Source: UBA8437 sp003445035
GTDB lineage: Bacteria; Planctomycetota; Planctomycetia; Planctomycetales; Planctomycetaceae
Reading direction: 5' to 3'
Assembly (NCBI GenBank): GCA_937901285.1
Contig: CALCHI010000244.1
Location: 1 to 5,787, forward strand
Length of the DNA: 5,787 nt
In this document: positions 1 through 5,787 of the stretch, in pieces
Position numbering within the stretch: position 1 is the stretch's first letter
Layout of the letters: the number at the start of each line of letters is the position of its first letter
Translations under genes and position numbers: made by a program
The notes under the pieces: model-generated
The model's database searches: none
What the model was told of the DNA's origin: nothing
Seen by the model: only the letters and a program-made list of their open reading frames with translations

Positions 1-907
1 AGATCAGCACCCGGCCGTCCTCGTATTCGTAGTTGACCATCATGTTGTCGGGGTCCTCGCGGTCGCCGCGATTGTCTCCGCGGTAGACCGAGTGGCTGCC
101 GTGGGCGGTGATGCGAATCGGCTGGGTCGTAACACCGAGTCCCCAGCGGGCCATGTCGAGGTCGTGGATCCCGTCGTCTCCGATGTCTCCGTTTCCGTAA
201 TCCCGGTAGACCCGCCAGTTGCGGTGGAAGCGGTTGACGTTGAAGCCCCGGACCGGGGCCGGTCCCAGCCAGCGATCGTAGTCGACGTCGGCCGGCGGCT
301 TGGCGTCGGCGACGACCTTGCGGGTCCCCCGTCGCTGGACGTTCCAGGCCTTGGTGATGCGGACCTCGCCGAGCAGGCCTTCGGCCAGGAGCTTACCGGC
401 CGCTGCGGTCACCGGGCTCGATCTCATCTGGGAACCATGCTGCACGACCCGCTTGTATTTCTTGGCCGCCGCGATGATCGCCGGCCCTTCGTTGAAGACG
501 TGAGACATCGGCTTTTCGACGTAGATGTCCTTGCCGGCGGCCAGGGCCAGCAACGCGATCCGGGCGTGCCAGTGGTGGGGTGTCCCGATGATGACAACAT
601 CGATGTTGTCATCTTCAACGACATCCTCGAAACGGCCGGTTCGTCGCGGGGCGGCCTTCTGATATCTCGAGACGACTCCGGCAATCCGGTCCATCTGCCG
701 CGGATCAACATCGCAGAGCCACCCGACGTGGACATGGGGGGCGAAGTGGCTGAGGCTGCGGGAGTGGGCGTTCATGATCCCGCCGCAACCGATCAGTCCG
801 ATGCGGATCGTATCGGACGGAGCAGCCCGGTTGGCCAACAACGTGCCGGTCATCGCCGTGGTCGAGGCTCCGGCCAGGAAACCGCGTCGCGAGCAATCGT
901 GGTCCAT
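1..907 (-). CDS. Gfo/Idh/MocA family oxidoreductase, Tat-exported, 3' end outside the window
   Basis: An open frame of 302 codons runs from an ATG at 907 off the low end of the window, with no stop, so the C-terminal part is missing. It opens with a twin-arginine signal, S6-R7-R8-G9-F10-L11, and a short Ala/Thr-rich segment. The Rossmann nucleotide-binding domain follows: I-R-I-G-L-I-G-C-G-G at 34-43, C-D-V-D at 65-68, D-V-V-I-I-G-T-P-H-H-W-H at 103-114, and the family signature Y-V-E-K-P-M-S at 129-135. The substrate domain includes G-D-D-G-I-H-D-L-D-M-A-R-W-G-L (243-257), where H248 and D251 occupy positions typical of planctomycete members. The family generally carries out NAD(P)-dependent redox chemistry on sugars or related polyols, and some Tat-exported members keep the cofactor tightly bound. 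The substrate cannot be told from this sequence. A good Shine-Dalgarno sequence 9 nt upstream supports the start. It begins 52 nt after fxsA. A long reading frame on the opposite strand (92-1078) is only its shadow. Confidence 0.93.
   Translation of the reverse strand, partial: MDHDCSRRGFLAGASTTAMTGTLLANRAAPSDTIRIGLIGCGGIMNAHSRSLSHFAPHVHVGWLCDVDPRQMDRIAGVVSRYQKAAPRRTGRFEDVVEDDNIDVVIIGTPHHWHARIALLALAAGKDIYVEKPMSHVFNEGPAIIAAAKKYKRVVQHGSQMRSSPVTAAAGKLLAEGLLGEVRITKAWNVQRRGTRKVVADAKPPADVDYDRWLGPAPVRGFNVNRFHRNWRVYRDYGNGDIGDDGIHDLDMARWGLGVTTQPIRITAHGSHSVYRGDNRGDREDPDNMMVNYEYEDGRVLI
590..613. repeat. Perfect 24-bp palindrome inside the Gfo/Idh/MocA gene
   Basis: Each half-site reads GATGACAACATC on its own strand, with no spacer. 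Outside a one-base mismatch (589/614), two further pairs match, giving 28 of 30 bases over 587-616. It exactly covers eight codons (residues 99-106) of the Rossmann-fold segment before G-T-P-H-H. Because the codons pair in register, both strands encode the same eight residues, D-D-N-I-D-V-V-I. It could fold as an mRNA hairpin or DNA cruciform. Any function is unproven, and coincidence of codon choice is possible. Confidence 0.9.
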
Positions 908-916
908 GTCATCAAT

Positions 917-922
917 CTCCTT
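917..922 (-). promoter_or_regulatory. Shine-Dalgarno site of the Gfo/Idh/MocA gene
   Basis: The minus strand reads AAGGAG here, 9 nt before the ATG at 907. It is the only strong ribosome-binding site in the window and fixes that start. Another ATG at 912-910 is in a different frame and has only 4 nt of spacing, so it is not preferred. The gene may be translated independently even if it shares a transcript with fxsA. Confidence 0.7.
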
Positions 923-959
923 GGGGTTTGGTCCAGCCTCGCACGATCGACGGGGTGTT

Positions 960-1427
960 TCAACGACGGTCGGATTCCGGGTCGTCCTCTCGTCGCTGGA
1001 ACTCGGCGTCGATCACCGCCGCGTCCTGGTGCGTTCCGGTCGATGGTCCGACCTGACGAACCTCGATCTGTGAAGTGAGTTTCTTGACCAGCCGTCTTCG
1101 AACCAGGAACCGGATCGGTGGCGTCAGCAGGGCCAGACCCACCACGTCGGTGATTAATCCCGGCGTGATCAACACCGCCCCGGCCAGCAGGATCAGCACC
1201 CCGTCGAGCATCGCGTTGGCCGGAAGCGCCCCCTGGCCGACCTCGCGGTTGAAGTTTCGCCAGGCTGTCAGTCCCTGTCGCTTGGCCAGCGAGGCACCGA
1301 TGAGCCCTGTGCAGATCACCAGGCCCACGGCGAAACCGAAGCCCAGGAAACTGTCTCCGGCCAGTGCGGACAGCAGCCAGAGGTCCAGCAGCGGAAGCAC
1401 AATGAACAGGGCCAGCAGTTTCAGCAT
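960..1427 (-). CDS. fxsA: FxsA family membrane protein
   Basis: A 155-residue protein with the complete FxsA pattern. Hydrophobic segments lie at about 2-22 and 27-48, followed by the loop L-A-K-R-Q-G-L-T-A-W (47-56), then G-A-L-P-A-N-A-M-L-D-G (66-76), a third hydrophobic stretch (76-88) and the signature I-T-P-G-L-I-T-D (87-94), leading into L-L-T-P-P-I-R (100-106). The basic R-R-R-L-V-K-K cluster (110-116) suggests a cytoplasmic tail, which ends in a hydrophilic segment containing V-I-D-A-E-F (138-143), resembling the usual FxsA C-terminus. The E. coli protein is known for relieving F-plasmid exclusion of phage T7 when overproduced; its normal role is unclear. The start is 25 nt after the DUF1501 stop, so transcription from upstream is likely. 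An AAGGA at 1446-1442 sits 14 nt before the ATG, too far for an ideal ribosome-binding site. There is no obvious functional link to its neighbours. The family call is firm; the function here is unknown. Confidence 0.93.
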   Translation of the reverse strand: MLKLLALFIVLPLLDLWLLSALAGDSFLGFGFAVGLVICTGLIGASLAKRQGLTAWRNFNREVGQGALPANAMLDGVLILLAGAVLITPGLITDVVGLALLTPPIRFLVRRRLVKKLTSQIEVRQVGPSTGTHQDAAVIDAEFQRREDDPESDRR

Positions 1428-1452
1428 GATCCCGTAGGGAGTCCTTCAGTTC

Positions 1453-2880
1453 TTAGCTGAACAGTTCGTTGACCACTTCGCCGTGAACGTCTGTCAGACG
1501 GAAATCCCGCCCGGAGTGACGATAGGTCAGTCTCAGGTGGTCGATTCCCAGCAGGTGCAGCAGGGTGGCGTGGAGATCGTGCATGTGCATCTTCTTCTCC
1601 ACGGCAACGTGACCGAACTCGTCGGTGCTTCCGTAGGCAAAAGCCGGTTTCAGCCCACCGCCGGCCAGCCAGACCGTGAAGCCATCGGGGTTGTGGTCTC
1701 GACCGGTCCCCCGATCCTGTGCGTAGGGCGTACGGCCGAACTCGGCACCCCACCAGACGATCGTGTCGTCCAGGAGACCTCGTTGGTCGAGGTCCTCGAG
1801 CAATCCTGCGACCGGCCTGTCGACACGGCGGGCGTGCTCGGCATGCTTGGGCAGGTTCGAGTGCTGGTCCCAGGCCGGATTGGGTGATCCGTCACCGTAG
1901 GTGACCTGGATGAAACGCACGCCGGCTTCGCTGAGCCGTCGAGCCATCAGGCACTGGCGACCGAAATTGTCGGTTTGGGGCTGGTTGATTCCGTACAGGG
2001 CCTGGGTCGCGGCGGTTTCCCCCGACAAGTCCAGGATATCCGGCGCGTGGCTCTGCATCCGCCAGGCCAGTTCGAAGGAGTTGATCACCGCTTCCAGTTC
2101 GGTGTCCCTCGTGTTGGATGGCAGTTGTCCATTGTTGAGCGACCGCAGCAGGTTGAACTGTTGCCGTTGTTGTTGCCGGGGCAGCCGGGAATTGACCAGG
2201 TCGCGGATCTTTGCGTCAGCGGCCGGACCACCTGCTGTGCCCATGGTCGTTCCCTGGAAAACCGGAGGCAGGAAGGCGCTGCCATAATTGCGGGCACCCC
2301 CGTTCCCGGGGGATGGGCAGATCGAAACGAAACCGGGCAGGTTCTCGTTTTCGCTCCCCAGCCCGTAATTGATCCAGGCCCCCATCGATGGTCGAACGAA
2401 GTTGGTGGATCCGCAGTGGAGGAACAACGTGGCCGGACCGTGTGCCACACCCTCGGTGTGCATCGAGTGCAGCAGGCAGAGCTTGTCGGAGTGTCGGGCC
2501 GTTTCCGGAAACAGGTCCGACACCCAACGGCCGGATTCTCCGTATTGCCGGAATTTCCAGAGCGGTTTCTTCAGCAGCTGCTGGCTGCCCCGTTTTCCTG
2601 ACTTGGCGATGGCCCGCGCATCATCAAAGGGCAGGGTCTCACCGTCCCGTTTCTCCAGCACCGGCTTGTAGTCGAACGAATCGACGTGGCTCGGTCCTCC
2701 CTGCATGAACAGGAAGATGATCCGCTTGGCCCGCGGGGGGAGGTGGGGTTGCCGGGGACGCAGCGGGTTGGACGGTGCGGCCGAGGCGGACGTGTTCAGC
2801 AGCCCGGTGAGTGCCAGCTGGCCGAAGCCACAGGCTGCGGCCCCGAGAGCATCTCGACGAGTGAAGATGGGCTGTGACAT
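1453..2880 (-). CDS. DUF1501 family protein (alkaline phosphatase/sulfatase-like fold), Tat-exported
   Basis: A 475-residue full-length DUF1501 protein. The N-terminus carries a twin-arginine signal, T7-R8-R9-D10-A11-L12, then a moderately hydrophobic segment and a likely cleavage site around S-A-S-A-A (31-35), so export in folded form is expected. Family landmarks are the M-Q-G-G-P-S-H-V-D-S-F-D block (59-70), the G-A-E-F-G-R-T-P block (378-385), G-R-D-H-N-P-D-G-F (393-401), a histidine-rich M-H-M-H-D-L-H segment (431-437) and the closing S-G-R-D-F-R-L-T-D-V-H-G-E block (456-468). By fold analogy with sulfatases and alkaline phosphatases, the conserved Asp and His residues are candidate metal ligands, but I see no recognisable sulfatase C-x-P-x-R motif, so a sulfatase call is not justified. 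It lies 39 nt after the PSCyt/PSD1 gene, the usual planctomycete arrangement, and 25 nt before fxsA. The region before the ATG has no clear ribosome-binding site. A Gln-rich patch (235-241) is the only compositional oddity. The substrate is unknown. Confidence 0.95.
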   Translation of the reverse strand: MSQPIFTRRDALGAAACGFGQLALTGLLNTSASAAPSNPLRPRQPHLPPRAKRIIFLFMQGGPSHVDSFDYKPVLEKRDGETLPFDDARAIAKSGKRGSQQLLKKPLWKFRQYGESGRWVSDLFPETARHSDKLCLLHSMHTEGVAHGPATLFLHCGSTNFVRPSMGAWINYGLGSENENLPGFVSICPSPGNGGARNYGSAFLPPVFQGTTMGTAGGPAADAKIRDLVNSRLPRQQQRQQFNLLRSLNNGQLPSNTRDTELEAVINSFELAWRMQSHAPDILDLSGETAATQALYGINQPQTDNFGRQCLMARRLSEAGVRFIQVTYGDGSPNPAWDQHSNLPKHAEHARRVDRPVAGLLEDLDQRGLLDDTIVWWGAEFGRTPYAQDRGTGRDHNPDGFTVWLAGGGLKPAFAYGSTDEFGHVAVEKKMHMHDLHATLLHLLGIDHLRLTYRHSGRDFRLTDVHGEVVNELFS

Positions 2881-2919
2881 GTTTCTGCGTGTGTTCGTGT
2901 CGCTGCCGAGTTGGCACGG

Positions 2920-5736
2920 TCATCGAAGGTATCGGAAGTCGATCGAGGCAAACAGGACCTGGATCACCTGCGCCCATTTTTTCAGTCTCAATGTCTTATC
3001 GTCGTTCTCAGAGCCCACGAATGCCAGCATCGACTGCAATTCCTCCGGGGTCGGTGGGCGACCCAGCGTGGCGCGAACGATCAGCTGGATTCTGCCGTGG
3101 TCGCCGTCCAGTCGATGACCGAGGAGTCGTTGGGCGGAATGGTCGGCCTGCTGTAGGACCCATGGGTTGTTCATCAGGAACAGGGCCTGGGGAGTCGTGC
3201 TGGAGTTTTCACGCCGCCCCGTGACCATGCTCGGGTTGGCGAAGTCAAAAACCCTGAAGAGCTCCGGCAGCGAATTGCGGAGGACCGGCCAGTAGAGGGC
3301 CCGCCGGTTGCTGTCGTGGCGATAGTTGTAGTCGTTGGTCGTGCCGGAGCGAATCTGCGGGCCACCGAGATCCGTCTGCAGGCGTCCGCTGACAGAGAGC
3401 ATGGCGTCAAGCAGGCTCTCGGCGTCAAGACGCCTTCGGTTCATCCGCCAGAGCAGGCGATTGTCCGGATCGCGGTCCGAGCCGAGCTGGTCGTGGCTGG
3501 AGTCGAGCCGGTAGGTGCGGGTGAGGACCAGTTCGCGGAGCAGGCTTTTGACCGACCAGTTCTGCTGGATCAGCCTCGCCGCCAGGTAATCGAGCAACCG
3601 GGGGTGCGAGGGCGATTCGCCTGTCGTCCCGAAGTTGTCGGTCGTGCGGACCAGACCCGCGCCGAACAGCCAGTGCCACAACCGGTTGGCCAGGACACGG
3701 GCCGTCAACGGGTTGTCGTGGTGGGCGATCCACCGTCCCAGTTCCCGACGCCCACTCTGCTTGGACGAGAACGCCGGACGGTAGTCCAGCGAGATCACCT
3801 GCAGGAACCCGCGGGGTGCAACGGGGCCCAGGTTGTGGACGTTTCCACGAACGTGGATTCGAGTGTCCGCGATCGCCTTCTCTTCCTCGACGGACATGTA
3901 CTTCGGCTGGCCGGGAGCTCGCTGTTGTAGGACTTTCAGTTGTTGTTTCAGGTCGCGAAGTCGCTGCGGGTTTCCCGCTGGCGTCTTCGTGGCAACCGGC
4001 TTCTTCCCGGCGACCTCGGCCGGCAGGAACTGAACCGCGTCGATGATCACCACTCCGGTGGTACCGGAGTTGGTGACCACGACTTCGTGAGAACCACCTT
4101 GCAGGAAACGGTGGCGTCCCAGCGAGATGAAGCGACCGTCGAGTGGCGGAGTCAGCTTCTGGTTGATTGTGACCGTCTTGCGGCCATTGGCGCTGATGAC
4201 CGTGACCGGGACATCGGGGCTGCGATTGCCACCCGGCGTGTAGGCAAACCGCACCTCGTATTCGCCGTCTCGAGGAATTCGGGGGCGAAAGCGGGCGGTC
4301 TTTTCGCCTTTCTGTTCACCCTTGTCATGTTGGTAACCGGTGCCGACGTAACTCTTGGTGTACTGGGATTTCATCCAGACGCCGGTGGTCACCGCCTGGA
4401 GATCGTCCACGACGATACCGGCCAGTTTCGCCACCGGCAGCGGGGACAGGCCCTTCTTGTTCGTGGTGCCCTGGAGTGTCTTGATCCGGGCCTTCAGTGC
4501 GGCCACGGCCTGGTTGTGCTCCTGGATCTGTGCCGTCCGGGCCGGAATGACCGGCAGCGGCAGCTCGATCCACTTGGAGACGTTGGCGTGGTTGAGCGTC
4601 TTGGTGTTGCGAAGAATTCCGGCCAGGGCGTAATAGTCGCTGGTGGGGATCGGGTCAAACTTGTGGTCGTGGCAGCGAGCACAGCCGATCGTCTGAGCCA
4701 GGAAGGCACGTGAGATGGTCTCGAGCTGCTCATCGACGACATCCATCCGCAGCTTGGCCTTGTCCTGGTCCTCGAGGTTGTTGTTTCCCAGTGCCAGGAA
4801 AGTGGTGGCGACGAGGTTTTGCTGTCGCTGCGGCAACGACGTCGCGGGCAACAGGTCTCCGGCCACCTGTTCCTGCACGAAGCGGCCAAGAGACCGATCG
4901 TCATTGAAGGTCTTGACCACGTAATCCCGATATCTCCAGGCCTCGGGGAACAGGAACCCTCGCAAGGTGATCGATTCGGCAAAACGAACGACATCCAGCC
5001 AGTGTCGTCCCCAGCGTTCGCCAAAGTGGGGTGAAGCCAGCAGGCGGTCGACGAGGCGAGTGTAGGCCTCGGGCGAATCATCATTCACGAACGTCTCGAT
5101 CTGGGCGGGTGTCGGCGGCAGGCCGATCAGATCGAAGGACAACCGCCGGATCAGGATATGACGGTCCGCTTCGGCGACCTGCTGCAGCCGGGCCGTCTTG
5201 AGACGGGCCAGCAGGAAGGCGTCGACGGCCGACGAGCTGACCGGGCCGCCGTGGCCTGGGACGGGCGGCTTCTTCAGGGGCCGGTAAGCCCAGTGATTGC
5301 GTCCCACCTCGATGTCGATTTTCGAGATGGTTGCCGCGCGGCCCCGACGGGGATCGGGTGCTCCGCGAATGATCCACTCGCGGAAATCGGCGATGACCGC
5401 CCTGGGCAGCTTCCCCTTGGGGGGCATCTCCAGGGAATCGTAGTTCAGGGCTTTCAGCAGCAGGCTCTCGTCCGGTTTGCCCGGGACGATTGCCGCACCA
5501 GTTTCGCCCCCCTTGCGGACACCCTCGCGGTTGTCCAGCCAGAGGCCGCCACGCAGTTTCTTCACCCTGGCAGCCTTGGATGAATGGCAGGCGTAACATT
5601 GAGCCACGAGGACCGGGCGGATCTTCTTCTCGAAGAACGAGATGTCCCGGGGTGACAACGCCGGTCCGTCGTCGGCGGCTGCCGGGCAGGCGATCACTGC
5701 GAAGGCCAGGCAGAGTCGGGTGGGCAGGCCGATCAT
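2920..5736 (-). CDS. PSCyt1-PSCyt2 (DUF1549)-golvesin-like-PSD1 (DUF1553) secreted cytochrome-like protein
   Basis: A 938-residue protein of the large planctomycete family that joins cytochrome-like and DUF1553 domains. Seen in order: a signal peptide (about residues 1-21, hydrophobic core ending in A-A-A before D-D); a PSCyt1 domain (about 33-127) with haem motif C47-Y-A-C50-H51 and a candidate distal ligand M104 in L-E-M-P-P; PSCyt2/DUF1549 (about 165-380) with R-W-G-R-H-W-L-D at 241-248 and a second haem motif C352-A-R-C355-H356 followed by D-H-K-F-D-P-I; a helical stretch (399-424); a golvesin/xanthan-lyase CBD-like beta domain (about 436-572); a second helical stretch (588-607); and PSD1/DUF1553 (about 655-915), ending in the family-typical F-A-S-I-D-F-R-Y-L. 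The product is probably exported and binds haem c. No enzymatic activity is established for the family. The ATG at 5736 is chosen because it starts directly at the signal peptide; no Shine-Dalgarno sequence is visible, which is common in this phylum. The DUF1501 gene follows 39 nt downstream. Family assignment is secure; electron transfer is inference. Confidence 0.95.
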   Translation of the reverse strand: MIGLPTRLCLAFAVIACPAAADDGPALSPRDISFFEKKIRPVLVAQCYACHSSKAARVKKLRGGLWLDNREGVRKGGETGAAIVPGKPDESLLLKALNYDSLEMPPKGKLPRAVIADFREWIIRGAPDPRRGRAATISKIDIEVGRNHWAYRPLKKPPVPGHGGPVSSSAVDAFLLARLKTARLQQVAEADRHILIRRLSFDLIGLPPTPAQIETFVNDDSPEAYTRLVDRLLASPHFGERWGRHWLDVVRFAESITLRGFLFPEAWRYRDYVVKTFNDDRSLGRFVQEQVAGDLLPATSLPQRQQNLVATTFLALGNNNLEDQDKAKLRMDVVDEQLETISRAFLAQTIGCARCHDHKFDPIPTSDYYALAGILRNTKTLNHANVSKWIELPLPVIPARTAQIQEHNQAVAALKARIKTLQGTTNKKGLSPLPVAKLAGIVVDDLQAVTTGVWMKSQYTKSYVGTGYQHDKGEQKGEKTARFRPRIPRDGEYEVRFAYTPGGNRSPDVPVTVISANGRKTVTINQKLTPPLDGRFISLGRHRFLQGGSHEVVVTNSGTTGVVIIDAVQFLPAEVAGKKPVATKTPAGNPQRLRDLKQQLKVLQQRAPGQPKYMSVEEEKAIADTRIHVRGNVHNLGPVAPRGFLQVISLDYRPAFSSKQSGRRELGRWIAHHDNPLTARVLANRLWHWLFGAGLVRTTDNFGTTGESPSHPRLLDYLAARLIQQNWSVKSLLRELVLTRTYRLDSSHDQLGSDRDPDNRLLWRMNRRRLDAESLLDAMLSVSGRLQTDLGGPQIRSGTTNDYNYRHDSNRRALYWPVLRNSLPELFRVFDFANPSMVTGRRENSSTTPQALFLMNNPWVLQQADHSAQRLLGHRLDGDHGRIQLIVRATLGRPPTPEELQSMLAFVGSENDDKTLRLKKWAQVIQVLFASIDFRYLR
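4047..4076. repeat. Inverted repeat within the golvesin-like domain coding region
   Basis: Arms ACTCCGGT (4052-4059) and ACCGGAGT (4063-4070) flank a 3-nt loop. Past a single bulged T at 4071 the pairing continues with TCACC (4047-4051) against GGTGA (4072-4076), making a 13-bp stem. It lies inside codons for the T-N-S-G-T-T-G-V-V-I turn of the beta domain. It is not followed by a T-tract and is in mid-gene, so it is not a terminator. It may be a by-product of Gly/Thr/Val codon use. Confidence 0.65.
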
Positions 5737-5758
5737 CCAAAAGTCCGTGTCAGAATCG

Positions 5759-5785
5759 CGACGGCCGAGTTGTCCGGCCCCGTCG
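5759..5785 (-). other. Imperfect hairpin upstream of the PSCyt/PSD1 gene
   Basis: CGACGG (5759-5764) pairs with CCGTCG (5780-5785), and CCG (5765-5767) pairs with CGG (5775-5777), with a two-base bulge and a 7-nt loop. It ends 22 nt before the ATG at 5736. It could be a leader structure or the end of an upstream unit, but no T-run follows directly on the minus strand. GC-rich DNA produces such stems by chance. The remaining bases between it and the start codon show no convincing -10/-35 boxes or Shine-Dalgarno sequence. Confidence 0.25.
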
Positions 5786-5787
5786 TG

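Noticed and set aside
908..959. A possible terminator between fxsA and the Gfo/Idh/MocA gene.
   Set aside because: No stable stem followed by a T-run is visible on the minus strand; only the Shine-Dalgarno site stands out.
92..1078. A 328-codon open frame on the plus strand.
   Set aside because: It lies opposite the Gfo/Idh/MocA gene and the end of fxsA. Its translation shows no domain signature, whereas the minus strand gives clear Rossmann, E-K-P and Tat motifs. Long antisense frames are expected in GC-rich coding DNA.
2160..2190. A short Gln-codon repeat (Q-Q-Q-R-Q-Q) in the DUF1501 gene as a tandem repeat.
   Set aside because: It is only a few codons long, in frame and within normal variation for a surface loop.
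1975..2601. A 208-codon open frame on the plus strand.
   Set aside because: It is antisense to the DUF1501 gene, which is full length with all its family blocks. No family resemblance was seen in the antisense product.
1453..2880. Annotating the DUF1501 protein as a sulfatase.
   Set aside because: The fold relationship is plausible, but no C/S-x-P-x-R nucleophile motif is visible, so catalytic sulfatase activity is not supported.
3940..4713. A 257-codon open frame on the plus strand.
   Set aside because: It is antisense to the golvesin-like and PSCyt2 parts of the 938-residue protein. It is low in recognisable motifs and rich in V, G, D and R as a complementary-strand artefact.
5081..5740. 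A 219-codon minus-strand frame overlapping the start of the PSCyt/PSD1 gene.
   Set aside because: It is out of frame with the signal peptide and the CxxCH motif and has a composition typical of a frame-shifted shadow. The frame from 5736 explains the region fully.

Overview
The window reads as a planctomycete chromosome fragment. It is GC-rich by eye and carries the pairing of a PSCyt1/PSCyt2/PSD1 (DUF1549-DUF1553) multidomain cytochrome-like protein directly followed by a DUF1501 protein, a hallmark of Planctomycetota. A Tat-exported Gfo/Idh/MocA oxidoreductase nearby is also typical of that phylum. Genus cannot be judged from this sequence alone.

All four supported genes lie on the minus strand and almost fill the window. 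In transcription order (high to low coordinates) they are: (1) a 938-residue secreted protein with two CxxCH haem-binding motifs and an inserted golvesin/xanthan-lyase-type beta domain, 5736-2920; (2) a 475-residue Tat-exported DUF1501 protein of the alkaline phosphatase/sulfatase-like fold, 2880-1453; (3) a 155-residue FxsA-family membrane protein, 1427-960; (4) a Gfo/Idh/MocA-family oxidoreductase, 907 to beyond position 1. The last has no stop in the window, so its C-terminal part is missing. Gaps are 39, 25 and 52 nt with no convincing terminator in any of them, so one transcript could cover all four. Only 51 nt precede the first gene, and no clear promoter can be called there. No stretch over 300 nt lacks a gene.

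The first two genes very probably form a functional unit: in Planctomycetes these two families are repeatedly adjacent, and both products here carry export signals. Their biochemical role is not established in general; a link to extracellular or periplasmic handling of complex carbohydrates is often suggested. A Tat-exported sugar-type oxidoreductase downstream fits that idea but does not prove it. FxsA is the odd member of the run and may simply be a passenger.

No tRNA, rRNA, CRISPR array, insertion sequence or plus-strand gene was found. The most unusual observations are the golvesin-type domain inserted between PSCyt2 and PSD1 within a helical linker, and a perfect 24-bp palindrome in codon register inside the Gfo/Idh/MocA gene. 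I do not see strong evidence for a wholly new system.
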